Source: Chroogloeocystis siderophila 5.2 s.c.1 (GTDB lineage Bacteria > Cyanobacteriota > Cyanobacteriia > Cyanobacteriales > Chroococcidiopsidaceae). From it: 64,000 nucleotides of DNA. Numbering within the stretch: the first letter of the stretch is position 1; every line of letters starts with the position of its first letter. The notes below the pieces were generated by a model that worked only from the letters and a program-made list of their open reading frames with translations, was not told the origin of the DNA and made no database searches. A program made the position numbers and the translations under genes. Shown here piece after piece: positions 46,580 through 56,015 of this stretch. The stretch lies in the NCBI RefSeq assembly GCF_001904655.1, contig NZ_MRCC01000015.1:62001-126000 (forward strand), in the 5' to 3' direction.

Positions 46580-47236
46580 ATGGTAATGCTGCAACTGAGT
46601 CAAATTGATGTCTCACCAGGGCAACGCATAGTATTGCAAAATGTAAACTGGCAGCAATTTGAGGAGATTTTAGAAGAATTAGGCGAACATCGTGGCTCGC
46701 GAGTTGCCTATAGCCAAGGTACGTTAGAGATTATGACACCGCTGCCGGAACATGAAGTTACCAAGGGAATCATTGGAGATTTAGTAAAAATCTTACTTGA
46801 AGAATTAGAAATAGATTGCGAGTCTTTTGGTTCAACGACTTTCAAGCGACAGGATATGGAACGCGGAGTTGAGCCGGATGAGTCATTTTACATTGCAAAT
46901 CACGCACAAATGATTGGTCGCAGTAGAATCGACCTAACCGCTGATCCTCCCCCAGATTTGGTGATTGAAATTGACGTAACGTCTAAAACCCAGATGGATG
47001 CTTATAAAGCATTGAAAGTTCCCGAACTTTGGCGGTTTGAGAATCGCCAGTTACGAATTGATCTGCTGCAAAATAACCAATACATCGAGTCTTCTATAAG
47101 TCCAACGTTTCCTGAACTGCCGATTATCAAAATTATTACAGAATTTGTTGAGCAAGCACGTTCGACAGGGAGAAGTCCTGCTTTAAAAGCATTCAGACAA
47201 TGGATTCGACAATGGCGCGCGCAGAATTCGTGTTGA
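46580..47236 (+). CDS. Uma2 family (DUF820) PD-(D/E)XK nuclease-like protein
   Basis: A 218-residue protein with the Uma2 pattern. The first acidic block is EPDESFYI, and the core is PPDLVIEIDVTSKTQMD, giving the D...E-x-D/K restriction-fold signature (about residues 94-143). A short N-terminal extension precedes it and a basic tail (RQWIRQWRAQ) follows. These proteins are hugely amplified in cyanobacteria, often within or near mobile elements, but their role is unknown. No mobile element is visible here. Confidence 0.88.
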   Translation: MVMLQLSQIDVSPGQRIVLQNVNWQQFEEILEELGEHRGSRVAYSQGTLEIMTPLPEHEVTKGIIGDLVKILLEELEIDCESFGSTTFKRQDMERGVEPDESFYIANHAQMIGRSRIDLTADPPPDLVIEIDVTSKTQMDAYKALKVPELWRFENRQLRIDLLQNNQYIESSISPTFPELPIIKIITEFVEQARSTGRSPALKAFRQWIRQWRAQNSC

Positions 47237-47372
47237 TTAGGTGGTAGCGTGATGAATTTAATGGCTAATTACTGAGCTTTTTACGGATAGCAAACCTACG
47301 GTAAAAGCTATCTAGGCTGATGATTCTGAACTCCTACCATGTTTTAAGCACCTCTTCAATTGGTCTATAGTG

Positions 47373-48773
47373 CTAGTTTTTGACAAGAAAGGCTGCACAC
47401 TCTACGTGCGATGTCTGTGGAAAGAAATCTGCGGGTTGGACGCAGAATAGATGATATACTCCAGTTTGACATAGTAATTTGAGGTCACGAGCGAGCGTTG
47501 CGGCTTTACAGCTAACGTAGACAATTTGTGGTGGTTGAACTTGCAATAAAGTTTCAATAACTGTGCGATCGCAGCCTTTACGCGGCGGATCGAGTAACAC
47601 AACATCAGGTACGATTTCTAGGTGGGGTAGTAATTTTTCAACCTTGCCCGCTTGAAAAGTAACATTATGGATATGATTTAAATCCGCATTGCGTTGGGCT
47701 TGCTGTACTGAAGTTGGCTGCAATTCTAAACCGATTACTTGTCTAACTTGCTGCGCGAGGGGTAAACTTAGCGTACCAATTCCACAATACGCATCAAGTA
47801 ACACTTCGTGTCCGTGTAAATTAAGTTGCTGTGCGATTTCCTGCAACAAAGCTTCTGCGGCTTCGGTATTAACTTGAAAAAATGTCTCAGGACGTACTTG
47901 AAATTGTAGTCCGGCAAATTCTTCAATGAGGTAATCCTTACCTGCAATACACTGAGTCTCTTGCCCAAAAATTGCATTGGTGCGATCGCCGTTGCGATTT
48001 ACAGCTACGCCTACTAAATGTGGATATCGGTGTAACCATTTCTGCGCTTGAGTTGTAATTTCTGGTATCCAATCTTTGACGACAAGCGTCAAAAGCATTT
48101 CACCAGTGCGACGCCCAATGCGTAGCGCTAAGTGACGAATTTGCCCTTGATGGCGCTTTTCATCGTAAATTTGCCAGTTTTGGTTTTGAATATCTTGCTT
48201 AATTTCGCGTAGTAAGGGATTTAACCGCGAGTCTTGTATCGGACATTGATTAAGATTAATTAGTTGATGGCTATTTTTTTGAAAGTAACCTGCTTGAACT
48301 TGTCCGGTTGCGGAAATTCCTAAAGGATATGTCGCTTTGTTACGATAGCTTAACGGTGACGGTGCGGCGAGAACCGAATCAACTGGGGGATGTTTAAAGC
48401 CACCGATGCGTTGTAAAGCTTGTACGACTAAATTGCGCTTGGCTTCTAATTGATATTTATAGCTGATATGTTGCCACTGACAACCGCCACACTTATCAGC
48501 AACGATACAACTCGGACGAACGCGGTGTGGAGAGGATTCAAGGAACTCGTAAAGCTTAGCACGCGCGAATTCGGGTTTAGTGTAGGTAAGGCGTACTAAG
48601 GCGCGATCGCCTGGTACAGTATCAGGAACAAAAACAACGCGATCGCCAAATTTTCCCACACCGTCACCAGTATCACTCAAGTCATGAATGACAACTTCGA
48701 CTAAATTACCTTGTCGCCACAAATTTTTTGACTGATTTTGAGCATCGATATTAGATAATTCTGTTATAGACAC
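47373..48773 (-). CDS. rlmD: 23S rRNA (uracil-C5)-methyltransferase (RlmD type)
   Basis: A 466-residue class I methyltransferase. An N-terminal TRAM domain (GNLVEVVIHDLSDTGDGVGK, residues 22-41) is followed by the [4Fe-4S] motif region CIVADKCGGCQW near 92-103. The SAM-binding site is LLDAYCGIGTLSLPLA, and the catalytic Cys is in YVSCKAATLARDL. It methylates U1939-type positions of 23S rRNA. RlmC/TrmA-type specificity cannot be excluded, since the family is subdivided by alignment. Confidence 0.9.
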   Translation of the reverse strand: MSITELSNIDAQNQSKNLWRQGNLVEVVIHDLSDTGDGVGKFGDRVVFVPDTVPGDRALVRLTYTKPEFARAKLYEFLESSPHRVRPSCIVADKCGGCQWQHISYKYQLEAKRNLVVQALQRIGGFKHPPVDSVLAAPSPLSYRNKATYPLGISATGQVQAGYFQKNSHQLINLNQCPIQDSRLNPLLREIKQDIQNQNWQIYDEKRHQGQIRHLALRIGRRTGEMLLTLVVKDWIPEITTQAQKWLHRYPHLVGVAVNRNGDRTNAIFGQETQCIAGKDYLIEEFAGLQFQVRPETFFQVNTEAAEALLQEIAQQLNLHGHEVLLDAYCGIGTLSLPLAQQVRQVIGLELQPTSVQQAQRNADLNHIHNVTFQAGKVEKLLPHLEIVPDVVLLDPPRKGCDRTVIETLLQVQPPQIVYVSCKAATLARDLKLLCQTGVYHLFCVQPADFFPQTSHVECAAFLVKN

Positions 48774-48855
48774 AGTATTCTCTCTCTTTCTTTAAGTGCC
48801 ACTGACTCGTTAAACTACAAGTGATATTCTTTTGATCTTTGAGATACCCTTAATC

Positions 48856-49341
48856 ATGAGCATAGTCAGCAACGTTATTCTTAAAGCCGACGACGAACTG
48901 CGTTATCCTAGCAGCGGCGAATTAAAAAACATCAAAGATTTTTTGCAAACCGGCGAACAACGGATGCGTATTGCGAGTACGCTAGCAGAAAACGAAAAGA
49001 AAATTGTACAGCAAGCCAGTAAACAACTTTGGCAGAAACGCCCCGATTTTATTGCGCCTGGTGGAAATGCTTATGGCGAACGCCAACGGGCTTTGTGTCT
49101 GCGTGATTACGGTTGGTACTTGCGCTTGATTACATACGGTGTGCTTTCTGGAGATAAAGAGCCGATTGAAAAAATTGGCTTAATTGGTGTCCGAGAAATG
49201 TATAATTCGCTCGGAGTGCCTGTCCCAGGAATGGTTGAATCGATTCGTTGTCTTAAAGAGGCATCTTTGGGCTTATTAAGTTCAGAAGACGCTGCCGAAG
49301 CTGCGCCCTACTTTGATTATATTATTCAAGCTATGTCTTAG
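48856..49341 (+). CDS. apcD: Allophycocyanin alpha-B subunit (ApcD)
   Basis: A 161-residue phycobiliprotein. The chromophore-binding Cys81 lies in [17 protein letters not shown]. The text ([40 protein letters not shown]) matches ApcD rather than ApcA or ApcF. Start is the ATG at 48856, giving the standard length; the open frame reaches 8 codons further upstream. It is a terminal energy emitter of the phycobilisome core, passing energy mainly towards photosystem I. It stands alone and is convergent with pcyA. Confidence 0.97.
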   Translation: MSIVSNVILKADDELRYPSSGELKNIKDFLQTGEQRMRIASTLAENEKKIVQQASKQLWQKRPDFIAPGGNAYGERQRALCLRDYGWYLRLITYGVLSGDKEPIEKIGLIGVREMYNSLGVPVPGMVESIRCLKEASLGLLSSEDAAEAAPYFDYIIQAMS

Positions 49342-49418
49342 TGCTAATGTCAATTCGACGGAAAAGCAGCTACAGAAACAAAACCGTCTTCACTGGTTTG
49401 TTTAGCACGAAATTTCAT

Positions 49419-49470
49419 TAGTCCACCTTCGTGGACTTTGCTTATCAAGCCGCGACAAGAGTCGCCAGGC
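49419..49470. repeat. AGTCCAC/GCGACT dispersed repeat between apcD and pcyA
   Basis: AGTCCAC (49420-49426) and GTGGACT (49431-49437), then GCCGCGACAAGAGTCGCCAGGC. It is in the convergent gap between apcD and pcyA and is a good candidate for a bidirectional terminator. A 71-codon frame (49350-49565) crossing it is not credible. Confidence 0.65.
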
Positions 49471-49548
49471 TTCACAAACGCCCCACAATCTACGACTGTT
49501 GCTAGCATTATTGTTAGAGCGATCGCAGGTGGTGGGGACTGTTTTAAT

Positions 49549-50277
49549 TCATTCAACGTAATCAAATAATACTGTCGTCATATAGCGTTCTGCCCATTCT
49601 TTGCCAAAAGCTTTTTCTAAAACGCGGCGGGTTTTATCGTTTTGCTGTTGTTGCGTACAGTATTGGCGTTGACCTACTAGGATTTGTGCTTGTTGTGCTG
49701 CTGATACAGGTTGCGCGGCGATCGCCTGTGTCACATGAATGTCTAAGTAATTTTGGACTTGCTGAAGAAATTTTGCTTCTTCGACTTCACTATTTGGGCG
49801 AATAAAGAGACAAAATTTTGAGAAAATGTGTCCCCATTCGGGAAGTTCTCTTGGTTGAGAAAATGCAACTGCAGAAAGCGCGGCTAATGCTTGAGAATAG
49901 GCATCAGGTAAGTTACCATCCGTAACAGGAGACAAATCGGCGATCGCTGCACTAATTTGCCCTCTACCGCCGACTAAATCGCAACCAAACATCGGTAAAT
50001 TGTATTCAGGGCGAGGAAACATGACGCAATGCAGAATATCCAGCGTTGTTCCTACTTTGGCAAGTTCGAGGTGCATTTTGCGAAACTGCAGCGTTTGGTA
50101 GCAGCGATTTTCAATCGTGAGTTTTTCGCCTTCTAATCTTCCTTCGACATACCCAAACTCATGCGGTAATTGGTAAGGAGATAGTTCTAAGCGCCGCCAC
50201 GTTGACTCGATGGTATCAGCTAATTGACGAATTAAGGGATGCTGTTGTGATCGTAGCGAGTAGGTCGTGGATGTCAT
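49549..50277 (-). CDS. pcyA: Phycocyanobilin:ferredoxin oxidoreductase
   Basis: A 242-residue ferredoxin-dependent bilin reductase that converts biliverdin IXalpha to phycocyanobilin. The catalytic residues of the family are present: Glu71 (HLELAKVG), His83 (DILHCVMF) and Asp100 (MFGCDLV). Length is normal. It provides the chromophore for phycobiliproteins such as the neighbouring ApcD. Start ATG at 50277. Confidence 0.97.
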   Translation of the reverse strand: MTSTTYSLRSQQHPLIRQLADTIESTWRRLELSPYQLPHEFGYVEGRLEGEKLTIENRCYQTLQFRKMHLELAKVGTTLDILHCVMFPRPEYNLPMFGCDLVGGRGQISAAIADLSPVTDGNLPDAYSQALAALSAVAFSQPRELPEWGHIFSKFCLFIRPNSEVEEAKFLQQVQNYLDIHVTQAIAAQPVSAAQQAQILVGQRQYCTQQQQNDKTRRVLEKAFGKEWAERYMTTVLFDYVE

Positions 50278-50774
50278 AAAACAACACTTGTGTTTACTTG
50301 TTGTTTTAACTAGATTACCGCTAGCAGGAGTGCCGCTTGCCTAAAAGTAAACTTATGAAACAACTTCTTGCTGAAAGCTACTCTGTTTTTGTAGCATAAG
50401 TTACAGAAAATATGTAAAATATTTGTATTTAGCCGCCTGGCGACTGAAATTGCAGCTTGACGTACAAAGTCCACCTGCGTAGACGAATGCGGTTTCAACC
50501 GCCAAACGTTATTTTTGCTAACGAAGGAAACAGTAATAAAGCTTGATGTCCGCAAAATCCGCAACGAACAATTGCAATGGAGTATCAAACCTTTTCTAAA
50601 TCAAGTACAACCAGAATTGACAGCAAATAGCTAGGTACAGTTGCGCGAACTTCCTAGCGATTTTAGTCACGACGAGGCGTTGTTTTTGTGTTAATTACTA
50701 AGTGATAAATGGGTTGCGTAGGTGTTCCGCAATGTGGAAAAACAACTTGACGCGCATCAGTTTTATGCATTGTA
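50278..50774. other. Intergenic region upstream of pcyA with repeat and a gene fragment
   Basis: 497 bases. It contains a full dispersed repeat (50430-50502). From about 50500 on the plus strand, an open 39-codon frame without a start reads KLDVRKIRNEQLQWSIKPF, then LNQVQPELTANS and a stop at 50631. This could be the 3' remnant of a lost gene. The pcyA promoter lies near 50280-50400. Confidence 0.35.
50430..50502. repeat. AGTCCAC/GCGACT dispersed repeat, three-module copy
   Basis: Here the order is inverted: AGCCGCCTGGCGACTG, then AAGTCCACCTGCGTAGACG, then GCGGTTTCAACCGC. The last module is an extra hairpin not seen in the other window copies. Confidence 0.65.
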
Positions 50775-51365
50775 TTAGTGCCAAAAATCTACAATGTCAT
50801 AGCCCAAATCACTCAGCATCTGACGTAGTAGCGGTAAACTCAAACCGATGACGTTAGTGTGACAGCCTTCTAGCTTTTCTACAAATAAACCGCCTTTACC
50901 TTCTAACGCAAAGCCACCTGCGCATTTAAGCGGTTCTCCTGTCGCGACGTAAGCTTCAATTTGGCGATCGCTTGCAGAAGCAAAGTAAACTCGTGTCACT
51001 TGGCAGCGTACTAGTGTATGGTGTTGACGCAAGTCAATTAAAGAATGACCTGTGTAGAGTTCGCCAACATTACTCCGCATTTTCTGCCAACGGGCGATCG
51101 CTTCTTCTGTATTAGTCGGCTTACCATGAATTTCACCGTTGATGAATAAAACCGAATCGCACCCCATAATCAATCCAGAATCAAATTGAGGTGCAACAGT
51201 TTCTGCTTTACTACGGGCTAAAGTTTTAACTAATAACCGAGGATCGCGTTCTTGAATTTGAGATTCGTCGAAGTTACTAGGGAAAACTATAGGATCAATT
51301 CCGACGCTTTGTAGCAAACGACGTCGCGCGGGGGAAGCAGACGCAAGAATAAATTGCATAGCCAT
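50775..51365 (-). CDS. Maf/YceF family nucleotide pyrophosphatase
   Basis: A 196-residue protein with the Maf signature [16 protein letters not shown] at the N-terminus, the conserved [16 protein letters not shown] and a C-terminal [19 protein letters not shown]. Maf proteins hydrolyse non-canonical or canonical nucleoside triphosphates and affect septum formation. The gene is monocistronic. Start ATG at 51365. Confidence 0.93.
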   Translation of the reverse strand: MAMQFILASASPARRRLLQSVGIDPIVFPSNFDESQIQERDPRLLVKTLARSKAETVAPQFDSGLIMGCDSVLFINGEIHGKPTNTEEAIARWQKMRSNVGELYTGHSLIDLRQHHTLVRCQVTRVYFASASDRQIEAYVATGEPLKCAGGFALEGKGGLFVEKLEGCHTNVIGLSLPLLRQMLSDLGYDIVDFWH

Positions 51366-51518
51366 GTGAGAGAGGTCAGGGGTCAGGAAATTTTTCTGGT
51401 GTGAAGTATTATGCAGTTTGTTGATTCGTGCAAGGTAAATTTTGAGTGGGTTTGAAAGTCAGGGCTGTATTTTTCTGACACCGTGGATTCCTCACGCTTG
51501 ATCGCTGCTTGTAAACTA

Positions 51519-52061
51519 CTAATAAACTGTAAAAGATTTGACGACTGCATCTAGTGTAGGCTTGACTTTTGTCCAACGTCGTTCGGGGGTAGAGGCGTTG
51601 AACGTGAATAATTTACCACGACTGACGGCGACACTGGCGATGTTGTGGCGTTGTTGTTGATTGGGAAGCTTGACTGTGTATTCTAGAAGGTAGTACGTTT
51701 TTGCGTCTGTTGCTAATTCTTCAGCGTTAACTAACTCAGCTTCTCGCCCAGATTCGGGAGGTGCGATCGCGCTTTTTCCTAGTTTATAGCCTACCTCGCT
51801 GGGACTTCCCAAATCAGCTAAAGTTTTGCCTTGAGGAACATCACTAATAACGACAGACACGTTTTCGGTTGTTTCTATTAAATCGTGAAGTACCACATCA
51901 GGACCATTCGAGACATTGACTGGAACCCACCCATTAGGATACAAAAACTCATATCCATCGGTGCTATCGACATAACTTTTTAAGCCAGAAACGGCTGATG
52001 AACAGCTTGTCAGACTGACGCTGAAAGTGATTAATAAAATTACCAAAATTCGTTTCAACAT
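51519..52061 (-). CDS. PsbP family lipoprotein (CyanoP-like)
   Basis: A 180-residue protein with a lipoprotein signal (VSLTSC, Cys20) and a PsbP fold. Family text: YVDSTDGYEFLYPNGWVPVNV, DVVLHDLIETTENVSVVISD, and RRWTKVKPTLDAVVKSFTVY at the end. Lipid anchoring places it on the lumenal side of the thylakoid membrane. In cyanobacteria the protein aids photosystem II assembly rather than being a tight structural subunit. Other PsbP-domain proteins exist, so the exact paralogue is not certain. Confidence 0.9.
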   Translation of the reverse strand: MLKRILVILLITFSVSLTSCSSAVSGLKSYVDSTDGYEFLYPNGWVPVNVSNGPDVVLHDLIETTENVSVVISDVPQGKTLADLGSPSEVGYKLGKSAIAPPESGREAELVNAEELATDAKTYYLLEYTVKLPNQQQRHNIASVAVSRGKLFTFNASTPERRWTKVKPTLDAVVKSFTVY

Positions 52062-52253
52062 TTCTCCCTTTAAGGCTTTTACACCTATTCTCTATAAGAT
52101 TTTCTGTGACAAAGAATTGCTCTAGCGTGGATTGAGCGAACAAATCTCGGTAACAAATATACTCGAGGCAATTTTCATTATCTCACCTTGGGATACTCGC
52201 CTTGATACGTGTTGCTTGTCATGCTGGAGATCAAATCGATAAGGAATATATGT

Positions 52254-52871
52254 ATGCTGACAACAGCAGAATTACGTTGGTTTTATCCTGGTAAACTACC
52301 ACAACACGTTTGTCAATGGTTTGAGCAAGATCAGCTTGGATATTTAGCACCAGCGGAAAAACGCCAAGATATTTATTTATACGTTCCTGAAAGTGATTTT
52401 GTGGGTATTAAACTGCGACAGGGAAGATTAGAAATTAAATGGCGCAAAGCCAAATTAGGTGATTTACAATTTGGCAAGACTACAGGTAAAGCAGAAAAGT
52501 GGGCAAAGTGGTTGTGTGAAGATGCAAGTAATGAAATCTTTCAGCCACAAGAGGTTATAAGTAAAAAAGCTTGGGTGAGTATTAACAAGGTACGTACTCA
52601 GCGAAAATATCAACTTTCTGCCAGACAGGAAGTTATCGCAATTGAGATCAATGATTCAAGCAGCAATCGCACTTGTAATGTAGAAATAACCGAGTTAGAA
52701 GTTAATCGCCATCCTTGGTGGAGTTTAGCTTTTGAAGCTTCTACTGATGATGAATTGCCGCTTGAAAATCTTAAATGTGTCGCTGAGTGGATTTTTAAAA
52801 CGTATCCTGGAGAACTAGAAAGCGAAAATTCGTATGCTTATCCTACTTGGTTGGATATTGTACTAGAGTGA
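52254..52871 (+). CDS. Conserved cyanobacterial protein, CYTH-like
   Basis: A 205-residue soluble protein. The strand-rich pattern with alternate charged residues (YLYVPESDFVGIKLRQGRLEIKWR, later ITELEVNRHPWWSLAFEA) recalls CYTH/triphosphate tunnel proteins, but the full EXEXK motif is missing, so the fold call is weak. I start at the ATG at 52254 because an AAGGA lies 9 bases before it. A GTG 45 bases upstream is the longest frame start. Function unknown. Confidence 0.6.
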   Translation: MLTTAELRWFYPGKLPQHVCQWFEQDQLGYLAPAEKRQDIYLYVPESDFVGIKLRQGRLEIKWRKAKLGDLQFGKTTGKAEKWAKWLCEDASNEIFQPQEVISKKAWVSINKVRTQRKYQLSARQEVIAIEINDSSSNRTCNVEITELEVNRHPWWSLAFEASTDDELPLENLKCVAEWIFKTYPGELESENSYAYPTWLDIVLE

Positions 52872-53062
52872 AGCCGCTTCTCACCCTGTTTGAGCGTTTG
52901 AAAAGCCCTATAAGTCCACACCACTTGCTACAACGGGGGACACCCCTACAGACATTTGCGGTACTGTCGGCGCAGCGCGATCGCGCAGTGTCCTCTGGAT
53001 CGCAGGGATTCTCCATTTCTGGGGACTTTAGTAGGTAGAGTCTATTTATAAAATATCTACTC

Positions 53063-53938
53063 TTATTTCTCGACAAATGTTATATCAAGTAAGTCGGCTT
53101 GGAAAACAATTTTATTATTGCGTTGTTTAATTAAGTCACTTAGCTTGAGTTCCATACTATTACCTACAACAACAGAATCATTTTCATTGCGCGAACCAGA
53201 AGAAATAGAAATCAGCCAATCTTTTAAATTACCCTCGAAGCCTTTATCGACAGCTTTTAGGTAATCAATACTGCGACGGAATAATTTAGGTAAGATGAGT
53301 TGTCCATTAGGTGTAGTAATCGAAGTTTTATCTTCTAATTCAAATTGATTTGTGACATCTTCCGCCCAAACACCTAATTGATCGGCTTTCGCTTTTGTAG
53401 CAGCTTTACGTAATGATTCTCGATGAGTCAAAGGTGTAGATGTGTAAACTGTATAATAGGCATTACCATCTTGAAGCATTTGATGATTGATTGTTTTTTC
53501 AAGTTGTTTTTCCTCAACTCGAATCCAATCTGCATCGTCTAGTTGTTTTGTATCTTCTTCTAAGAAAATATAGGAGACTGGACGACCGTTAGCATCTGCA
53601 GCTTTTGATAGAATCGCTCCAGGCACGCTATCTGGGTTAGCAGACTCAACGCGGTTTCCTAGAAAAACGATATTTTTGAAACCCATCCCCTCTAGAAGGC
53701 AATCGCGGGTTTTATCGCCCAAGATTTGAGCATCTCTACCGTAGTGAACTTCAGGGGCATCAATCCCTTCAAATCGTAGTTGTACGCTGCGATCGCGTGA
53801 CAATTCAATCCGATAACTGCGATGCAGTTCTTCATACAAATCTGGATTATCAGCGATAAATCTGACTGAATCGCCATCAGGTTCTTTACCTTTGATGACA
53901 AACTTACCTTTAATGACACGATAAAATGGTGCTGACAT
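53063..53938 (-). CDS. Thermonuclease (SNase)-like protein
   Basis: A 291-residue protein whose first 165 residues resemble staphylococcal nuclease. It has EPDGDSVRFIADNPD, then LRFEGIDAPEVHYG holding the active-site Arg-Asp/Glu region, and KADQLGVWAE at the end of the domain. A C-terminal extension of about 100 residues is unassigned. Probably cytoplasmic as there is no clear signal peptide, although family members are often exported. The start at 53938 (MSAPFYRV) is preferred to one 7 codons upstream. Confidence 0.75.
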   Translation of the reverse strand: MSAPFYRVIKGKFVIKGKEPDGDSVRFIADNPDLYEELHRSYRIELSRDRSVQLRFEGIDAPEVHYGRDAQILGDKTRDCLLEGMGFKNIVFLGNRVESANPDSVPGAILSKAADANGRPVSYIFLEEDTKQLDDADWIRVEEKQLEKTINHQMLQDGNAYYTVYTSTPLTHRESLRKAATKAKADQLGVWAEDVTNQFELEDKTSITTPNGQLILPKLFRRSIDYLKAVDKGFEGNLKDWLISISSGSRNENDSVVVGNSMELKLSDLIKQRNNKIVFQADLLDITFVEK

Positions 53939-54022
53939 AATAATGTGTCCCAAACACAACTACTTCTTTCATCAACACGTTGTTCCTATTTTCTGTATAT
54001 TTGTAATTTAATTTTATGATTA

Positions 54023-54178
54023 TTAACTTAATAATTTTTGAACTATGAACGAAAACGGTAAACCGAACTTAACGCTCGCTAATTCTGTCTGACTCAAAAC
54101 TGTTGTAGGTAGATAAACAGATACAGATACTAGTATGATACTTAAGATAATGGCAACACTCGTGACAGGTTGCTTCAT
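54023..54178 (-). CDS. Small membrane protein after larB
   Basis: A 51-residue frame from the ATG at 54178. It has one N-terminal hydrophobic segment (VAIILSIILVSVSVYLP) and ends GLPFSFIVQKLLS. It begins 16 bases after the larB stop and is co-directional. The first 40 residues resemble the start of longer cyanobacterial membrane proteins, so it may be a truncated remnant. No good ribosome site is visible. Confidence 0.4.
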   Translation of the reverse strand: MKQPVTSVAIILSIILVSVSVYLPTTVLSQTELASVKFGLPFSFIVQKLLS

Positions 54179-54194
54179 AAAAGAGTTTTCTTAG

Positions 54195-54998
54195 CTAATC
54201 GCTGCTTTGACTTAGATGTAACTTGTGCGCTGCTCTTAAAATTTGTCCAGCCAAAACCGCCGCACCAAAGCCATTATCGATATTTACAACACCAACTCCC
54301 GCGGCACAAGAATTGAGCATTGTCAAGAGGGGCGCTAATCCACCAAAACTCGCACCATAACCGATACTAGTGGGAACCGCAATCACAGGACAATCGGCTA
54401 AACCTGCAACAACACTGGGTAACGCACCTTCCATTCCAGCGACGACGATTAAGACATCTGCTGATTCAACAACGTGGCGATTATTCAGCAAGCGATGAAT
54501 TCCAGCAACACCGACATCCCACAACCTATGAACGCGAAAACCGGAGAGTTCTGCAGTCACAGCAGCTTCTTCTGCTACGGGTAAATCAGCAGTACCAGCG
54601 GAAAGAATACTAATGACACCACCTACCCCCCCTGGGTCTCCCCCACTAGGGAAATTGGGAGGTGTGATTGCACAGATTCGCGCCATTGCGTAGTAATACA
54701 AATCTGGCACTTTTTCTTGTAACTTGGCGTAAACTTCGGGTTCAATCCGCGTCGCCATGACAACCGAACCGCGATCGCGCATGGCGATCATAATTTGGGC
54801 GATCTGATCGGGTGTTTTTCCTGGTCCCCAGATAACTTCAGGAAAACCTGTGCGTAAACGGCGATGATGGTCAATTCGGGCAAAATCGCCAACAGGTTCG
54901 TAGTTTAAATATTTTAGCTTATCAAAAGCTTCTACTGGATTTACTTCACCAGCAGCAACAGATTCTAAGAGCGATCGCAAAGCTTCGGGTTGTGTCAC
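54195..54998 (-). CDS. larB: LarB, nickel-pincer cofactor carboxylase
   Basis: A protein of about 267 residues that carboxylates nicotinic acid adenine dinucleotide for the nickel-pincer nucleotide of lactate racemase-like enzymes. It matches the family in DFARIDHHRRLRTGFPEVIWG, the PurE-like core ISILSAGTADLPVAEEAA and AGMEGALPSVVAGL. The GTG at 54998 gives the usual start (TQPEALRSLLE). The open frame extends 13 codons more to a GTG at 55037, but those codons lie inside the ACGAACCACAGAG repeat. LarC and LarE are not in the window. Confidence 0.92.
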   Translation of the reverse strand: MTQPEALRSLLESVAAGEVNPVEAFDKLKYLNYEPVGDFARIDHHRRLRTGFPEVIWGPGKTPDQIAQIMIAMRDRGSVVMATRIEPEVYAKLQEKVPDLYYYAMARICAITPPNFPSGGDPGGVGGVISILSAGTADLPVAEEAAVTAELSGFRVHRLWDVGVAGIHRLLNNRHVVESADVLIVVAGMEGALPSVVAGLADCPVIAVPTSIGYGASFGGLAPLLTMLNSCAAGVGVVNIDNGFGAAVLAGQILRAAHKLHLSQSSD

Positions 54999-55013
54999 TT
55001 TAAAATCAGAAGA

Positions 55014-55052
55014 ACGAACCACAGAGGCGCAGAGCACGCAGAGGAGAGGAAA
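55014..55052. repeat. ACGAACCACAGAG dispersed repeat upstream of larB
   Basis: A second copy of the repeat seen at 30156-30190, here ACGAACCACAGAGGCGCAGA and onward. It lies at the 5' end of larB and can be read through as codons. Confidence 0.5.
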
Positions 55053-55085
55053 GAGTTAATTCTGTTTACATATTACATTATACAT

Positions 55086-56015
55086 TCAATCGTCTTGTAC
55101 TTTTAATTCATACTTGTTCCACAGTGTACCGCTAAGCGAACCGAGGGCGGAGTATTTTACGCCTTGAATGTGATCGCGAATTGCTGCAATCGAGAGGGGA
55201 TTGACTAAATAAATATAAGGTAAATATTCCTGCGCAATACTTTGTGTTTCTGCATAAATTTCTTGCCGCTTAGTTTCATCAAATTCCTGTGCCCTTGAAT
55301 ATAAGGTCGCCCAATTTCTGCTTCCCAGCCAGCGATTTCCCAACCTACTAGCGGTTCTTGTCCTGCTAAAGGTTTTTGATTAAAAGTATGCAATCTACCA
55401 TCAGGTAGCCATATGTTTGCACCATCATGAGGTTCTACGGTTCCAGAAACAAAGCCTAAAAGATGACATTCCCTGTCGAGGGAATGAGAAAGGCGACCAA
55501 CAAGTGTATTAAAGTTAATTGGATTGAAATCTACTTGAATCTTGGCGAATTTGCGCTTGCATTGCTATACGTGTTCGATTCTCTGCATTGGTAATCAGGG
55601 AAAAACGGACGCGATTACCTTCAGCATTGAGTAGTTGAGCTTTGGAATTGTATTTAAATCCAGCTTTTAATAATAAGTCTCGTGCTTTATCTTGATCGTA
55701 CTTGTAAGTTTTTAAGCCTTGTTCGGGTGAGAGATAATCAGGACTTTGCAGAAAAATCGATGAATTCGGTGAATTTTGAATCGTTCCAATGCTACGAAAG
55801 GTATTTTTTTCAGCATTGTCTGACGATCAATTGCATAGGCGATCGCTTGGCGAAATTCTAGTGTATTAAACCAACGCGATTTAATTGGATCAACCACAGT
55901 TCCATTTTGTCTACGACCTTTATTGAGATTAAAAGAAATGAAAGTTTGCGTAAATCTTGGTCTTCCGTTGTAGACAGGAAATCTACCGTGTTTTTCCTCT
56001 CGTTTCAGCAACGCC
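55086..56015 (-). pseudogene. Peptide-binding (SBP family 5) protein, 3' part, frameshifted
   Basis: Broken remnant of an ABC transporter solute-binding protein. Pieces in order: KREEKHGRFPVYN, DPIKSRWFNTLEFRQAIAYA, LLLKAGFKYNSKAQLLNAEG, DFNPINFNTLVGRLSHSLD, HTFNQKPLAGQEPLVGWEIA, and YIYLVNPLSIAAIRDHIQG, ending LKVQDD. At least three frame changes are needed, near 55800, 55560 and 55300. The N-terminal half is missing and is replaced at about 56015 by short-chain dehydrogenase sequence. It cannot make a working protein. Confidence 0.85.

Noticed and set aside
49350-49565. 71-codon minus-strand frame between apcD and pcyA
   Set aside because: It runs through a dispersed repeat and overlaps the pcyA 3' end; the only recognisable residues come from the repeat.
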